Assembly: GCF_023509015.1 (NCBI RefSeq)
Contig: NZ_CP094975.1
Location: 2,551,501 to 2,615,500 of the forward strand
Source of the DNA: Pseudomonas abieticivorans
Lineage (GTDB): Bacteria; Pseudomonadota; Gammaproteobacteria; Pseudomonadales; Pseudomonadaceae
Reading direction: 5' to 3'
DNA: 64,000 bases
Shown here: one piece after another, positions 1 to 8,694 of the stretch
How positions within the stretch are numbered: position 1 is the stretch's first letter
How the letters are laid out: each line of letters starts with the position of its first letter
The notes under the pieces: generated by a model
What the model was told of the DNA's origin: nothing
The model's input: the letters and a program-made list of their open reading frames with translations, nothing else
Databases searched by the model: none
Made by a program: the position numbers and the translations under genes

Positions 1-987
1 GCCGGACAGCAGCATCAAACGCACGTTGTTGAACTGGAACGCCCCCAGGATGACCAGGTCGGCCGGTTGCTCGATCTCGCGGCCCTGGGCATCGACGTAG
101 CTCACGCCGGTGGCTTTTTTCTTGGTGCTGTCCAGGTTCACGCGCAGCACATGGGCGTTGGTGCGCAGTTCAAACTTGGGCTCCTGGCGCAGCGCCGGAA
201 GAATGTTCACGTTCGGCGAGGCCTTGGAATACATGTAGCAAACATAGCCACTGCAAAAGCCGCAGAAGTTGCAAGGGCCCATCTGCGCGCCATACGGGTT
301 GGTGTAAGGCCCCGAGGTGTTGGCCGACGGCAGGTTATAGGGCTTGTAGCCGACTTCGTTGGCGGCTTTCTGAAACAGCTGCGCGGAATAGGTGTTCTTC
401 TGCGACTCAAGCGGGAACGGATTGGAGCGATCCGGCGCATAAGGGTTGCCGCCCTTGCCATCGCCGACCAGTTGGCCCTTGACGGTCCAGGCTTGGCCGG
501 AGGTACCGAATACCTTCTCGGAAAAGTCGAAAAACGGCTCCAGTTCTTCGTACGTCACGCCGAAGTCCTGAATGGTCATGTCTTCGGGGATGAATTTCTT
601 GCCGTAGCGCTCTTCGTAATGGCTGCGCATGCGCAACTCGATGGGGTCGACCCGAAAGTGCACGCCCGACCAGTGCAAACCTGCGCCGCCCACGCCCTTG
701 CCCGGCAAGAACGCACCCAGTTGGCGGTTCGGCAGGGCCACGTCGTTGACGCTATGGCGGATGGTCACGGTTTCCTTGGAGATGTCCTGGAAGAGCTTTT
801 TGCGCACGCTGTAGGTCAGTTCATCGATGACCTGCGGGTAGTTGCCGTCCGGATAGGTGTCCTGCATAGGGCCACGTTCCAGGGCAACGACATTCAAGCC
901 GGCTTCCGTCAGTTCCTTGGCCATGATCGCGCCAGTCCAACCGAAACCGACGATCACCGCGTCGACCTTTTTCATTACCGTAGCCAT
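1..987 (-). CDS. Gluconate 2-dehydrogenase-type GMC flavoprotein subunit (partial)
   Basis: FAD-binding large subunit of a periplasmic-facing, membrane-bound sugar-acid dehydrogenase, most likely oxidising gluconate to 2-ketogluconate. The 3' end lies beyond the window, so about 329 N-terminal residues are present. The start reads MATVMKKVDAVIVGFG, with the dinucleotide-binding glycine pattern GFGWTG at residues 14-19. A Cys-rich stretch (CNFCGFCSGYVC) typical of this GMC branch lies near residue 255. It starts 2 bp after the stop of the small subunit gene, so the two are translationally linked. The third (cytochrome c) subunit would be expected downstream, outside the window. The family call is firm; the exact substrate is inferred from the partner subunit and the upstream PtxS-like operator. 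Confidence 0.87.
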   Translation of the reverse strand, partial: MATVMKKVDAVIVGFGWTGAIMAKELTEAGLNVVALERGPMQDTYPDGNYPQVIDELTYSVRKKLFQDISKETVTIRHSVNDVALPNRQLGAFLPGKGVGGAGLHWSGVHFRVDPIELRMRSHYEERYGKKFIPEDMTIQDFGVTYEELEPFFDFSEKVFGTSGQAWTVKGQLVGDGKGGNPYAPDRSNPFPLESQKNTYSAQLFQKAANEVGYKPYNLPSANTSGPYTNPYGAQMGPCNFCGFCSGYVCYMYSKASPNVNILPALRQEPKFELRTNAHVLRVNLDSTKKKATGVSYVDAQGREIEQPADLVILGAFQFNNVRLMLLSG

Positions 988-989
988 GC

Positions 990-1730
990 TCAAGCCCTCT
1001 CGCCGCGAATGGAAACTGCCGGGAAGGGGTACTTCTCGTTGCGTTCTACCCAGTCCATGAAATCGGCGCGCGCGCCGGGGAAGCCGACCATGGTCCAGCC
1101 GACCAGGCCCTTGTTGCCACCGTGGATAGGGTCGCTGAAAAAGCCCTCGCGGGTGTTTTGCACCATCAGGCTGAAGAAGGCCTTGGCGGGAACGTCGTCG
1201 AGCTGGATGTCGCCCGCTTCGAGCTTTTTAAGTACATCGTCCTGCGCCGCGCCATCGAGCTCGGCGAACACCTTGCCGGCCTGCTTTTTGGTCCAGGCGT
1301 CGGTGGCCGCAATGCCGAGGCGGTAGATCTGCTTGGGTACCAACTGCAACTGGTAACCCATCTCGGCCGGTGCATCGGCCACGAACGGCCCCTGCATGAA
1401 CCACAACGAACCACTGGCATAGGCCGTGTTCATCTGCCGATCAATAAATTCCGGCGCACCCGCTTCCAGCGCGCCTGGGCCCAGATCATCGGCAGGGATC
1501 AACCGCGCCACGGCAGCATTGACGAACGCCCACTCTTCAGCGGTGAAGTAGGTGGGCTCGTACGGGGCCGCCGCGGTCGGAGCCTTGGGCTGCGCGGCGG
1601 TTGCTTTTTCCGGGGCCGCCATCAGAGCGCTGGCGCCCAGGCCAGTACTGGCTACGGTCACCACGGGAATCAGTGTCAGGGTTTTACGCAGAAAATCCCG
1701 ACGCGGGTTTTCTTGGTCATTTTCAGACAT
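990..1730 (-). CDS. Gluconate 2-dehydrogenase subunit 3 (gamma) family, Tat-exported
   Basis: Small subunit of the membrane-bound gluconate dehydrogenase complex (246 aa). The N-terminus has a clear twin-arginine signal: [13 protein letters not shown] from residue 10, followed by a hydrophobic stretch ending near ASALMAAP. This fits co-export of the folded FAD subunit, which has no signal peptide of its own and is encoded 2 bp downstream. The mature part ([17 protein letters not shown], then EFIDRQ) matches the gluconate_2-dh3 family as I know it. It is the first gene of the operon. The roughly 300-base leader upstream contains a palindrome identical to the PtxS operator. The complex would feed electrons from periplasmic gluconate into the respiratory chain. 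Confidence 0.88.
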   Translation of the reverse strand: MSENDQENPRRDFLRKTLTLIPVVTVASTGLGASALMAAPEKATAAQPKAPTAAAPYEPTYFTAEEWAFVNAAVARLIPADDLGPGALEAGAPEFIDRQMNTAYASGSLWFMQGPFVADAPAEMGYQLQLVPKQIYRLGIAATDAWTKKQAGKVFAELDGAAQDDVLKKLEAGDIQLDDVPAKAFFSLMVQNTREGFFSDPIHGGNKGLVGWTMVGFPGARADFMDWVERNEKYPFPAVSIRGERA

Positions 1731-2037
1731 GGGGGTTCCTCATCATTCGGTCCACGGTGGACCGGGCGCGGCTTTGCTGGCGGCTTATATTTTTTTTCGG
1801 CTACATCGACTGTAGATGACGACGTATTTTTAGGAGCACAGGGCAAGGCGAAAGTTTGAGCGAAGGCTGGATTAATCGTATCGGCGTGAAATGTAGCGAT
1901 TTGCCACAGAAAATGAAACCGGTTTCAGAGTCTGCCGATCATTTGCAACAGCCTGTTTACAAATCGCTCACAGAGTTTTGACACTTCAAGCGGCAGTCTG
2001 CGGCCACTGATAACCGCTTCGTCCGGATACCGCCCCT
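1731..2037. other. Intergenic region between divergent gluconate dehydrogenase and phosphatase genes
   Basis: This 307-base stretch has no credible ORF. It separates the leftward dehydrogenase operon from the rightward phosphatase gene and must carry both promoters. The only clear signal is the perfect palindrome at 1914-1927, described separately. I could not identify a convincing -35/-10 pair by eye. Confidence 0.6.
1914..1927. promoter_or_regulatory. PtxS-type operator (TGAAACCGGTTTCA)
   Basis: A perfect 14-base palindrome, TGAAACCGGTTTCA, lies about 185 bases upstream of the gluconate dehydrogenase operon. From memory, this is the operator recognised by PtxS, the LacI-family 2-ketogluconate-responsive repressor that controls kgu and gad genes in Pseudomonas. 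Its position upstream of a gluconate dehydrogenase operon makes this assignment natural. The ptxS gene itself is not in the window. Confidence 0.75.
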
Positions 2038-2664
2038 ATGCTCGTTACCCGCAAAATCGCCCTGGCCCTGACTTTTTGCCTGGGCGTGGCAACCTGTGCC
2101 ATGGCGCAGGCTGCAGATCGCCCTGCGCAATGGGCCCAGCCAGTCGCCCCACACTACAATCTCTACCAGATGTCCCCCACGCTTTATCGCAGCGCCCTAC
2201 CCGATGCACAAGCGTTGCCCTTGCTTGACCAACTCAAGGTCAAGACCGTAGTCAGCTTCCTGCCTGAGTCCGATAAAAGCTGGCTCACCACGCCGGGTAT
2301 CACCCAAGTGCAATTGCCAATGCGCACCGTGCACGTCGATGACGCCGACATCATTGCTTCGCTGCGGGCCATTCAGCAGGCCGAAACCCAGGGGCCGGTG
2401 TTGATCCATTGCAAACATGGCCTGGACCGCACCGGGCTGGTGAGCGCGATGTATCGGGTGGTTATTCAGGGTTGGACCAAGCAGGCGGCCATCGAGGAGA
2501 TGACTCAAGGCGGGTTCGGCGATGCCAAACGGGTGAAATACGGCATTGACTACATCAATGGCGTCAACGTCGAGGACGTGCGCAGCGCACTGGCCAGCGG
2601 AGCCTGCAGCACCAGCCCCTTGGCCGCGTGTGCGATCAAGGGGCTGTTCAAAAGCCTGACTTAG
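2038..2664 (+). CDS. Exported dual-specificity/tyrosine phosphatase family protein
   Basis: Secreted Cys-dependent phosphatase (208 aa). A Sec signal peptide covers about residues 1-26 (ending ATCAMAQAAD), so the enzyme acts in the periplasm or outside. The signature HC-X5-R is present as HCKHGLDR at residues 124-131, followed by TG. Cys125 would be the nucleophile and Arg131 the phosphate-binding residue. Asp101/Asp102, just upstream, are candidates for the general acid. The surrounding layout (LYRSALPDAQ, then VVSFLPES) fits the DSP/PTP-like family. The substrate is unknown. The gene converges on yheV with a 4-base overlap of stop codons. Confidence 0.82.
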   Translation: MLVTRKIALALTFCLGVATCAMAQAADRPAQWAQPVAPHYNLYQMSPTLYRSALPDAQALPLLDQLKVKTVVSFLPESDKSWLTTPGITQVQLPMRTVHVDDADIIASLRAIQQAETQGPVLIHCKHGLDRTGLVSAMYRVVIQGWTKQAAIEEMTQGGFGDAKRVKYGIDYINGVNVEDVRSALASGACSTSPLAACAIKGLFKSLT

Positions 2665-2927
2665 GTTTCAGGTTTCTTCAGCTTGGGGTTGGGGAAGAAC
2701 TGCACCGTCTGGACCTTGGGGTTGGCGACCTTGGGGGCCGCCTGGTTGACCCGGGTACCCAGTTCATTGGGTATCGACTGGCCTTGGGCGTTCAGCGTGT
2801 CGGAATAACCGCACGCCACGCACTCACGGTGCGGCACGTCGTCCACACTCCACATCTTCAGTTTGTCTGGCTCGCTGCACGCCGGGCACACCGCCCCGGC
2901 GATGAAGCGCTTCTTGGTGGTGCTCAT
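2661..2927 (-). CDS. yheV: YheV-like zinc ribbon protein
   Basis: Small protein (88 aa) with two CxxC pairs, Cys14/Cys17 and Cys36/Cys39, forming a probable zinc ribbon (VCPAC and ECVACGY). The C-terminal half is Pro/Lys-rich and probably disordered. It matches the YheV family, whose function is uncharacterised and which is typically encoded next to prlC. Here its start overlaps the prlC stop by 4 bases (ATGA), so translational coupling to prlC is expected. Family recognition is from memory; no biochemical role can be given. Confidence 0.82.
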   Translation of the reverse strand: MSTTKKRFIAGAVCPACSEPDKLKMWSVDDVPHRECVACGYSDTLNAQGQSIPNELGTRVNQAAPKVANPKVQTVQFFPNPKLKKPET

Positions 2928-4976
2928 GCTGCCGTTTCCTCACTCAGGCCACTGTGGCGCAACAGTGCATCAATCGACGGCTCGCGCCCGCGGAAATCGA
3001 CGAACAACACCATCGGCTCCTGGGAACCGCCACGGGCCAGGATGGCTTCGCGGAAGGCCCTGCCGGTCTCGGCATTGAGCACGCCTTCTTCCTCGAAGCG
3101 CGAGAAAGCGTCGGCCGACAGCACTTCGGCCCATTTGTAGCTGTAGTAACCGGCCGCGTAACCGCCAGCAAAGATATGCGCGAAACTGTTGGGGAAGCGG
3201 TTGTACGCCGGTGGGCGCATTACCGATACCTCGTCACGCACAGCTTCCAGCACCTGCAGCACGCTGCGGCCGTCGCCATGGGTGGCGTGCAACTCGAAGT
3301 CGAACAGCGAGAACTCGACCTGGCGGACCATCATCAGCCCGGACTGGAAGTTCTTGGCCGCCAGCATTTTTTCCAGCAGGTCCTGGGGCAGGGCCTCGCC
3401 GGTTTCATAGTGGCCGGAAATCAGCGCCAGGCCTTCCGGCTCCCAGCACCAGTTTTCCATGAACTGGCTTGGCAACTCGACCGCGTCCCACGCCACGCCG
3501 TTGATACCGGACACACCGGCATGCTCGATGCGGGTCAGCAGGTGATGCAGGCCGTGGCCGAACTCGTGGAACAGGGTGGTGACTTCATCGTGGGTCAGCA
3601 ACGCAGGCTTGCCCGCGTCGGCCGGGGTGAAATTGCACACCAGGTTGGCCACCGGGCTTTGCAGCGCGCCATCAGCGGTACGGCGGTGGTCGCGCGCACC
3701 GTCCATCCACGCGCCGCCGCGCTTGTTGGCGCGGGCGTACAGGTCGAAGAAGAAACGCCCGACGTGACGGCCGTTTTCCTTGATCTCGAACAGGCGAACG
3801 TCCGGGTGCCAGGTGTCGAAGCCTTTTTGCTCGGCGATCTCGATGCCGTACAGGCGCTGGACGATGGCGAACAAGCCACCCAGCACTTTGTCGATCGGGA
3901 AGTAGGCACGCAGGGCTTCCTGAGACACGCTGTAACGTTGCTCACGGAGTTTTTCGCCGTAGAACCCGCTGTCCCAACTTTGCAGGTCCGGGCAACCCTG
4001 GTTCGGCCGCGTAGGCCTTCAGTTGCTGCAGGTCCTGGGCGGCAAACGGCTTGCTGCGCTTGGCCAGGTCACGCAGGAAGGTCAGCACCTGGTCGCTGGA
4101 CTCGGCCATTTTGGTGGCCAGGCTCAGCTCCGAGAAGCTGGCGTAACCCAACAGTTGTGCCAGTTCCTGGCGCAGGTCGAGGATCTGCTCCATCACCGGG
4201 CCGTTGTCGTTCTTGCCAGCGTTCGGGCCTTGGTCCGAGGCACGGGTGCAGTAGGCCGCGTACACCTCTTCACGCAGCGCGCGGTCGTGGGCGTAGGTCA
4301 TCACTGCGTAGTAGCTGGGGAACTCCAGGCTGATCAACCAGCCGTCCAGGCCCTTGGCCGTGGCTGCGGCCGCCATCTGTGCCTTGGCCGAATCGGTCAG
4401 GCCGGCCAGGGCTGCTTCGTCGCTGACGTGCTTGGTCCAGGCTTGGGTGGCGTCCAACAACTGGTTGGAGAAGCGGCTGCCCAACTCCGACAGCTTGCTT
4501 TGAACCTCGGCGTAGCGTTTTTGCTGCTCGGGCGGCAGGTCGATACCCGACAGGCGGAAATCACGCAGCGCATGCTCCAGGATGGTTTTCTGGGCAATGT
4601 CGAAGCTGGCAGCCTCCGGGCCGTTGGCCAAGGCTTCATAGGCCTGGAACAGCTCGCGGTTCTGGCCCATCTCGGTGGAGTAGGCGCTCAAGGCAGGCAG
4701 GCAGGCTTCGTATGCTTCACGCAGTTCTGCGCTGTTGCAGACTGCGTTAAGGTGGCTGACCGGGCTCCAGGCAGCGCCCAGGCGGTCGTTCAGTTCGTCC
4801 ATGGCCAATACCAGGCCAGCCCAGCTCGGCTGCTTGCCCTGGGTTTCCAGAAGCTTTTGAATACCGGCACGGTTGTCGGCCAAAATCTGTTCAATCGCCG
4901 GTTGTACGTGCTCGGCACGAATCGCGGAGAACGGCGGCAGGTCATAGGACTGCAGAAGCGGGTTGTTCGCGCTCAC
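2924..4976 (-). pseudogene. prlC: Oligopeptidase A gene interrupted by a one-base frameshift
   Basis: M3-family zinc oligopeptidase, a cytoplasmic enzyme that degrades peptides including cleaved signal peptides. The N-terminal part (MSANNPLLQSYDLPPF) reads open from 4976 to 3942. The C-terminal part is in another frame from about 3999 to 2924 and carries the zinc site HEFGHGLHH. Reading the minus strand near 4000-4001, GAACCAG should be GAACAG: removing one C restores AAEQGCPDLQSWDSGFYGEKL and a 683-residue protein, the normal length. Both halves are otherwise well conserved. A true one-base insertion or a sequencing/assembly error are both possible; the latter is more likely given the same pattern in trpB and rsmB. 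Confidence 0.85.
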
Positions 4977-5067
4977 GGTTAAACACCTTGGCTATGAAGA
5001 AACACTGGACCATCTTAATTACAATCGACGCTGCGCGCAGCTATCAGCGCCAGAGAAGGAGTCTATC

Positions 5068-5616
5068 GTGGCGATTCGCACATTCCAGCAACACACGCCA
5101 ACATTGGGCGACCGGGCCTTTGTCGACCGTTCGGCCGTGGTGATCGGCGACGTGGAGATCGGCGCCGACAGTTCGGTGTGGCCCATGACCGTGATCCGTG
5201 GCGACATGCACCGCATCCGCATCGGCCAACGTACCAGCGTGCAAGACGCCAGTGTGCTGCACATTACCCACGCCGGGCCCTTCAACCCCGACGGCTTTCC
5301 CCTGCTGATCGGCGATGACGTGACCATCGGCCATAAAGTCATGCTGCATGGTTGCACGGTCGGCAGCCGCATCCTGATCGGCATGGGCAGCACGGTGATG
5401 GACGGCGCGGTGGTCGAAGACGAGGTCATCATCGGCGCCGGCAGCCTGGTGCCCCCGGGCAAGCGCTTGGAAAGCGGCTTTCTCTATGTCGGCAGCCCGG
5501 TCAAGCAGGCCCGCCCCCTGACTGACAAGGAGCGGGCCTTTTTCACCTACACCGCTGGCAACTACATGAAGCTCAAGGACCAGCACCTGGCCGAAGGCTA
5601 CAACCTCGCCGAGTGA
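5068..5616 (+). CDS. Gamma-carbonic anhydrase family protein (YrdA-like)
   Basis: Left-handed beta-helix protein (182 aa) built from hexapeptide repeats (VVIGDVEIGADSSVW, VIIGAGSLV). Candidate metal-binding His residues are seen in LHITHAG and in TIGHKVMLHGC. The reading frame is open upstream, but GTG at 5068 is chosen because GAGAAGGAG lies just before it and the protein then begins MAIRTFQQHTPTLGDRAF, matching the family. Members of the YrdA/PaaY group bind zinc; carbonic anhydrase activity is not certain for all of them. The gene is divergent from prlC and 29 bases upstream of a HAD hydrolase gene, probably in one transcript. Confidence 0.87.
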   Translation: MAIRTFQQHTPTLGDRAFVDRSAVVIGDVEIGADSSVWPMTVIRGDMHRIRIGQRTSVQDASVLHITHAGPFNPDGFPLLIGDDVTIGHKVMLHGCTVGSRILIGMGSTVMDGAVVEDEVIIGAGSLVPPGKRLESGFLYVGSPVKQARPLTDKERAFFTYTAGNYMKLKDQHLAEGYNLAE

Positions 5617-5645
5617 CTTACCCACAGACCGATTTCGAGAGAACC

Positions 5646-6296
5646 ATGCACTATCAAAATATTCTATTCGACCTGGACGGCACCCTGACCGACCCGCGCG
5701 AAGGCATTACCCGTTCGATCCAATATGCATTGGCCAAGCTGGGCATCGATGAACCCGACCTGCAAAAGCTCGAGCACTTCATCGGGCCGCCGCTGTTGCA
5801 AGCGTTCATGCAGTTCTACGGCATGGACGAGGCCAAGGCCTGGGAAGCGGTGGGCTTTTACCGTGAGCGCTTCAAGGTGACCGGCCTGTACGAAAACGAA
5901 GTGTTCGAAGGCGTGATTGAGCTGCTGCAAACCCTGGAAGGGCAGGGCCGCCACTTGTATGTGGCCACCTCCAAGCCGTGGGAATTTGCCCGGGAGATCG
6001 CCCGGCATTTCGATTTTGCCAAGCACTTCAAGGTCATCTACGGCAGCGAGCTGGACGGCACCCGCACCAACAAGGTCGAGCTGATCCGCCACCTGCTCGA
6101 CGAAGAAGGGCTGGACCCCGCGCAAACCCTGATGATCGGCGACCGCAAGCATGACCTGATCGGCGCCAAGGCCAATGGGCTGGACGTGGTGGCGGTGGGT
6201 TACGGGTTTGGTAGCCGCGAAGAACTGGAGGCCGAGGCGCCGACCTACCACTTCGATACCTTGGCACAGCTGCACCAAGCCTTTACCCAAGGGTAA
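5646..6296 (+). CDS. HAD-family hydrolase, phosphoglycolate phosphatase-like
   Basis: Cytoplasmic HAD phosphatase of 216 aa. Motif I is DLDGT at residues 9-13 (Asp9 nucleophile, Asp11 acid/base), motif II is ATSKP, and the C-terminal metal-binding motif is GDRKHD. The cap is of the helical type between motifs I and II (QYALAKLGID ... FYRERFKVTGLYEN). The start at 5646 gives the usual N-terminus MHYQNILFDLDGTLTD; the open frame extends upstream but without homology. The sequence resembles Gph-like proteins that hydrolyse phosphoglycolate or nucleotides, but the substrate cannot be read from sequence. Confidence 0.85.
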   Translation: MHYQNILFDLDGTLTDPREGITRSIQYALAKLGIDEPDLQKLEHFIGPPLLQAFMQFYGMDEAKAWEAVGFYRERFKVTGLYENEVFEGVIELLQTLEGQGRHLYVATSKPWEFAREIARHFDFAKHFKVIYGSELDGTRTNKVELIRHLLDEEGLDPAQTLMIGDRKHDLIGAKANGLDVVAVGYGFGSREELEAEAPTYHFDTLAQLHQAFTQG

Positions 6297-6308
6297 TCCG
6301 CGTAAAGC

Positions 6309-7394
6309 TCACCGCGAAATCTCGACCATAGCCGCCTTGCGCTCATCGGGCGGCAACCGGCCCCATTTTTCCACCGCCTGGAAAAACGTCGGCCAATCAC
6401 CGTCCACCTGCTTGAACAGTGCTGCGAACGCCGGCACCCAGCGGTCGTATAAGCCAAATGGCAACAGCTTGGCGTTATTCATGGGGGCGTACACCCAAGC
6501 GTCATAGCGCTTGTCACCCTGCCACTGGCTGGCCTGCAACTGTTTGTACTGAGCGCGTAACCGTTCGAACTCGGCGGCTTTTTTCTCGCGCATCACCGTC
6601 GGGGCCAGAGGCTGGCCATACAGTGCCTTCAGGCGGTCGCGAGTCTCCAGTACCAGTTCGATGAACTGGTCACGCTGCTGCCCCTGGTCCTCGCCGGTAG
6701 GCGAAAGGCCCTGGGCAAGCCGCCACTGGCGCGTGCCTTCCTGCTCGACAAAGGTGGCATACGACTCGTTGAATTCCGTGTCGTCCTTCACATAGAAACG
6801 CTGATGCGCCAACTCATGGAATATCAGCGTCGCCAGGCGCTCGTCGCCCCAACTCATCATCGAACTGATGATCGGGTCATCGAACCAACCCAGGGTCGAA
6901 TAGGTTTCCACGCCACTGACGTAAACGTCCATGCCAGCCTGCTTCTGCAGGCCAGCGGCGCCACGGGCAGCGTTCTGGTCGTAATAACCGCGGTAGGCCA
7001 CGCAACCGGCAATCGGAAAGCAATGGGTTTGCGGCTCGAGAGAAAATTCCGGCGTAGCGAATACGTTCCACAACACGTAAGGGCGCTTGATGTCCGCGTA
7101 CAACCGGTAACTCTGGTTGTCTGGCAAATGCAGGTGTGCGCTGGCAAACACGCGGGCAGCCTGGGCCCGCTGGAGATGCTCGCGCAAGCGCGGATCGCGC
7201 GTGGGGTCGGCTATCACCTGGGCGATCGGCTCCCGAGCGCGCAACAGGCTGACCTGGCCTTTAGCCAGCTGTCCGTAGTAGTTCAGGCTGGCGCAACCGT
7301 TCAGCGCCAAGGTCAGCAACAGGGGAACAAAGCGGTACAAATGACGGTCGAGTGACCCATGGCGTGAGCGCATCAAAAGAAAAAATCCATTCAT
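6309..7394 (-). CDS. Predicted lipoprotein aminopeptidase (HExxH metalloprotease)
   Basis: Predicted zinc aminopeptidase of the COG4324 type (361 aa). The N-terminus has a hydrophobic signal followed by a lipobox, LNGC, with Cys34 as the lipidation site, so the protein should be membrane-anchored and face the periplasm. The zinc motif is HELAHQ at residues 193-198, with a downstream Glu-rich stretch (FNESYATFVEQEG) that would supply the third ligand. A second Met at residue 8 is an alternative start. It is transcribed away from the following lipoprotein genes and converges on the HAD gene with a 12-base gap. Confidence 0.82.
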   Translation of the reverse strand: MNGFFLLMRSRHGSLDRHLYRFVPLLLTLALNGCASLNYYGQLAKGQVSLLRAREPIAQVIADPTRDPRLREHLQRAQAARVFASAHLHLPDNQSYRLYADIKRPYVLWNVFATPEFSLEPQTHCFPIAGCVAYRGYYDQNAARGAAGLQKQAGMDVYVSGVETYSTLGWFDDPIISSMMSWGDERLATLIFHELAHQRFYVKDDTEFNESYATFVEQEGTRQWRLAQGLSPTGEDQGQQRDQFIELVLETRDRLKALYGQPLAPTVMREKKAAEFERLRAQYKQLQASQWQGDKRYDAWVYAPMNNAKLLPFGLYDRWVPAFAALFKQVDGDWPTFFQAVEKWGRLPPDERKAAMVEISR

Positions 7395-7449
7395 TGCCGT
7401 GAATCACCTTTGTAGCAGTTGCTACTTCGCCCGTCAGGAGTAAAAGCCA

Positions 7450-7863
7450 ATGCGTGCCTTATTGATCGTCACCAGTTTCGTGACCCTGGCCGGCTGCGCC
7501 GGTTTGCCCGACCCAGACCCAAACCAGGCCTGGGTAGACCTCAAGGTGGACAAAGATAATTCATTGCATGCCGTGAAGGTGGATAACAAGCCGCTGGCCG
7601 ATCCACGCTACTTTGAGGTACAGCCTGGCAGCCACGAACTGCTGGTCAACTTCCAGTTCCCCGTGGAGCCAACCAACATCGGCCCACAGGCAACCACCTT
7701 GTGGCGCGATTGCCAACTGAAACTGAACTTCAAGGATTTCAACGCGGGCCAGCGCTACGAACTGCAGGCTGGCAGCATCGGGTTCCGCCCTTGGGCCAAG
7801 CTGTATGACGGCCAGCGCTACCTGGTAGGCAAGGCACAACCGGCTGGCTGCCAGCACGCCTGA
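7450..7863 (+). CDS. Hypothetical lipoprotein, paralogue of the next gene
   Basis: Unrecognised protein of 137 aa with a short signal and a lipobox, LAGC (Cys16). The mature part begins with Asp/Pro-rich sequence and contains QAWVDL, YFEVQPGSHELLV and AGQRYELQ. These blocks recur in the gene 52 bases downstream (QAWVDM, YFQVTPGAHKLIV, AGQRYLIE), so the two are tandem paralogues. The PGxHxLxV pattern resembles small beta-rich carrier or PEGA-like domains, but I would not assign a function. CAGGAG at 7435-7440 gives a good ribosome site for the ATG at 7450. Confidence 0.75.
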   Translation: MRALLIVTSFVTLAGCAGLPDPDPNQAWVDLKVDKDNSLHAVKVDNKPLADPRYFEVQPGSHELLVNFQFPVEPTNIGPQATTLWRDCQLKLNFKDFNAGQRYELQAGSIGFRPWAKLYDGQRYLVGKAQPAGCQHA

Positions 7864-7914
7864 TGCCTGTAACAGCGGTATCATGGTGGGGTGTTCCATC
7901 CATTGGAGTCTGCC

Positions 7915-8325
7915 ATGCGCCGCCCGTTGTTGTTGCTCTGCCTTGCCCTGGTGGGTGGCTGCGCCAGTCCCTTACCCGCCAAAGACCCGCAACAAGCCTG
8001 GGTCGACATGACCATGATCGATGGCAAAGTGGTGATGGCCGAGCGTCTGGACGGTGAACGACTACGCGACGGCAGGTACTTCCAGGTGACGCCAGGCGCC
8101 CACAAGCTGATCGTGCGCTATGACTACGAGATTTCCCAGGGCGGGATGTTTTTCAGCGATCCAGGCCAACGCCTGTGCTACCTGACCATACATTACGATG
8201 GCTTCAAGGCCGGCCAGCGCTACCTGATCGAGACGCGCACCATGGGCCTCACGCCCATGGCCCGACTATATGACCCGCAGCGCAAGATCGTCGCCGAGGA
8301 CAGTGATGTCAACTGCCTACTCTAG
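7915..8325 (+). CDS. Hypothetical lipoprotein, paralogue of the previous gene
   Basis: Unrecognised lipoprotein of 136 aa. The ATG at 7915 is preferred over an upstream in-frame GTG because TTGGAG lies upstream at proper spacing and the signal peptide then starts MRRPLLLLCLALVGGC, with Cys16 in the lipobox. The mature part shares QAWVDM, PGAHKLIVRY and AGQRYLIETRT with its upstream neighbour. It also keeps two Cys (QRLCYLTI and the C-terminal VNCLL), which could form a disulfide. It overlaps the convergent DUF1161 gene by 4 bases. The function is unknown. Confidence 0.75.
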   Translation: MRRPLLLLCLALVGGCASPLPAKDPQQAWVDMTMIDGKVVMAERLDGERLRDGRYFQVTPGAHKLIVRYDYEISQGGMFFSDPGQRLCYLTIHYDGFKAGQRYLIETRTMGLTPMARLYDPQRKIVAEDSDVNCLL

Positions 8326-8555
8326 CGATCGTTCTTCTGATAAATGATTTTCTTCGTACCGGCTTCGCATGAGCCCACGATCATATTCTTGTCGTGAACC
8401 TCTTCGTTGGCCACGATCTCCAGGGTGTAAGAGGTCACGCCCTGGGCTTGGATCTTGGCTTCGATCTCCGCCTTCAACTCTTCACACGGCTTGGGGGCAG
8501 CCATGGCTGAAGTGGCGGCAAAACACAGCATCGCCAGAACAATTCGTTTGGTCAT
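8322..8555 (-). CDS. DUF1161 family exported small protein
   Basis: Small periplasmic protein (77 aa). It starts MTKRIVLAMLCFAATSAMA, a Sec signal peptide cleaved near residue 19-20. The start at 8555 is supported by AAGGAAG upstream; a longer frame to 8618 lacks homology. The mature domain has two Cys (PKPCEELKAEIEAKI and GSCEAG) and ends in KKIIYQKNDR, the DUF1161 layout. A second member with the same architecture is encoded at 10376-10597. The function of DUF1161 is not known. Confidence 0.8.
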   Translation of the reverse strand: MTKRIVLAMLCFAATSAMAAPKPCEELKAEIEAKIQAQGVTSYTLEIVANEEVHDKNMIVGSCEAGTKKIIYQKNDR

Positions 8556-8660
8556 GATGGCTTCCTTGAGGCGGCGCGCAGGGAGTTGCGTATAGGCCAC
8601 ACTCACCCATTCGACCATGATCAGGCGGTAAAAATCCGGCCCGCAAACAATTCGCGCCCC

Positions 8661-8684
8661 CTGCAGGGCGGATTCATCTGCGGA
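8661..8684. repeat. Degenerate REP-like half element
   Basis: CTGCAGGGCGGATTCATCTGCGG resembles one arm of the REP element seen intact at 15486-15543 (CTGTAGGAGCGGATTCATCCGCG), with several changes. It lies between the DUF1161 gene and the stop of the OsmC gene. No clear partner arm is visible. Confidence 0.4.
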
Positions 8685-8694
8685 CCAGACTCTG

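Noticed and set aside
3942..4020. Programmed frameshifting as the explanation for prlC
   Set aside because: There is no slippery heptamer or downstream structure at the site and prlC is a single-frame gene elsewhere; an indel is simpler.
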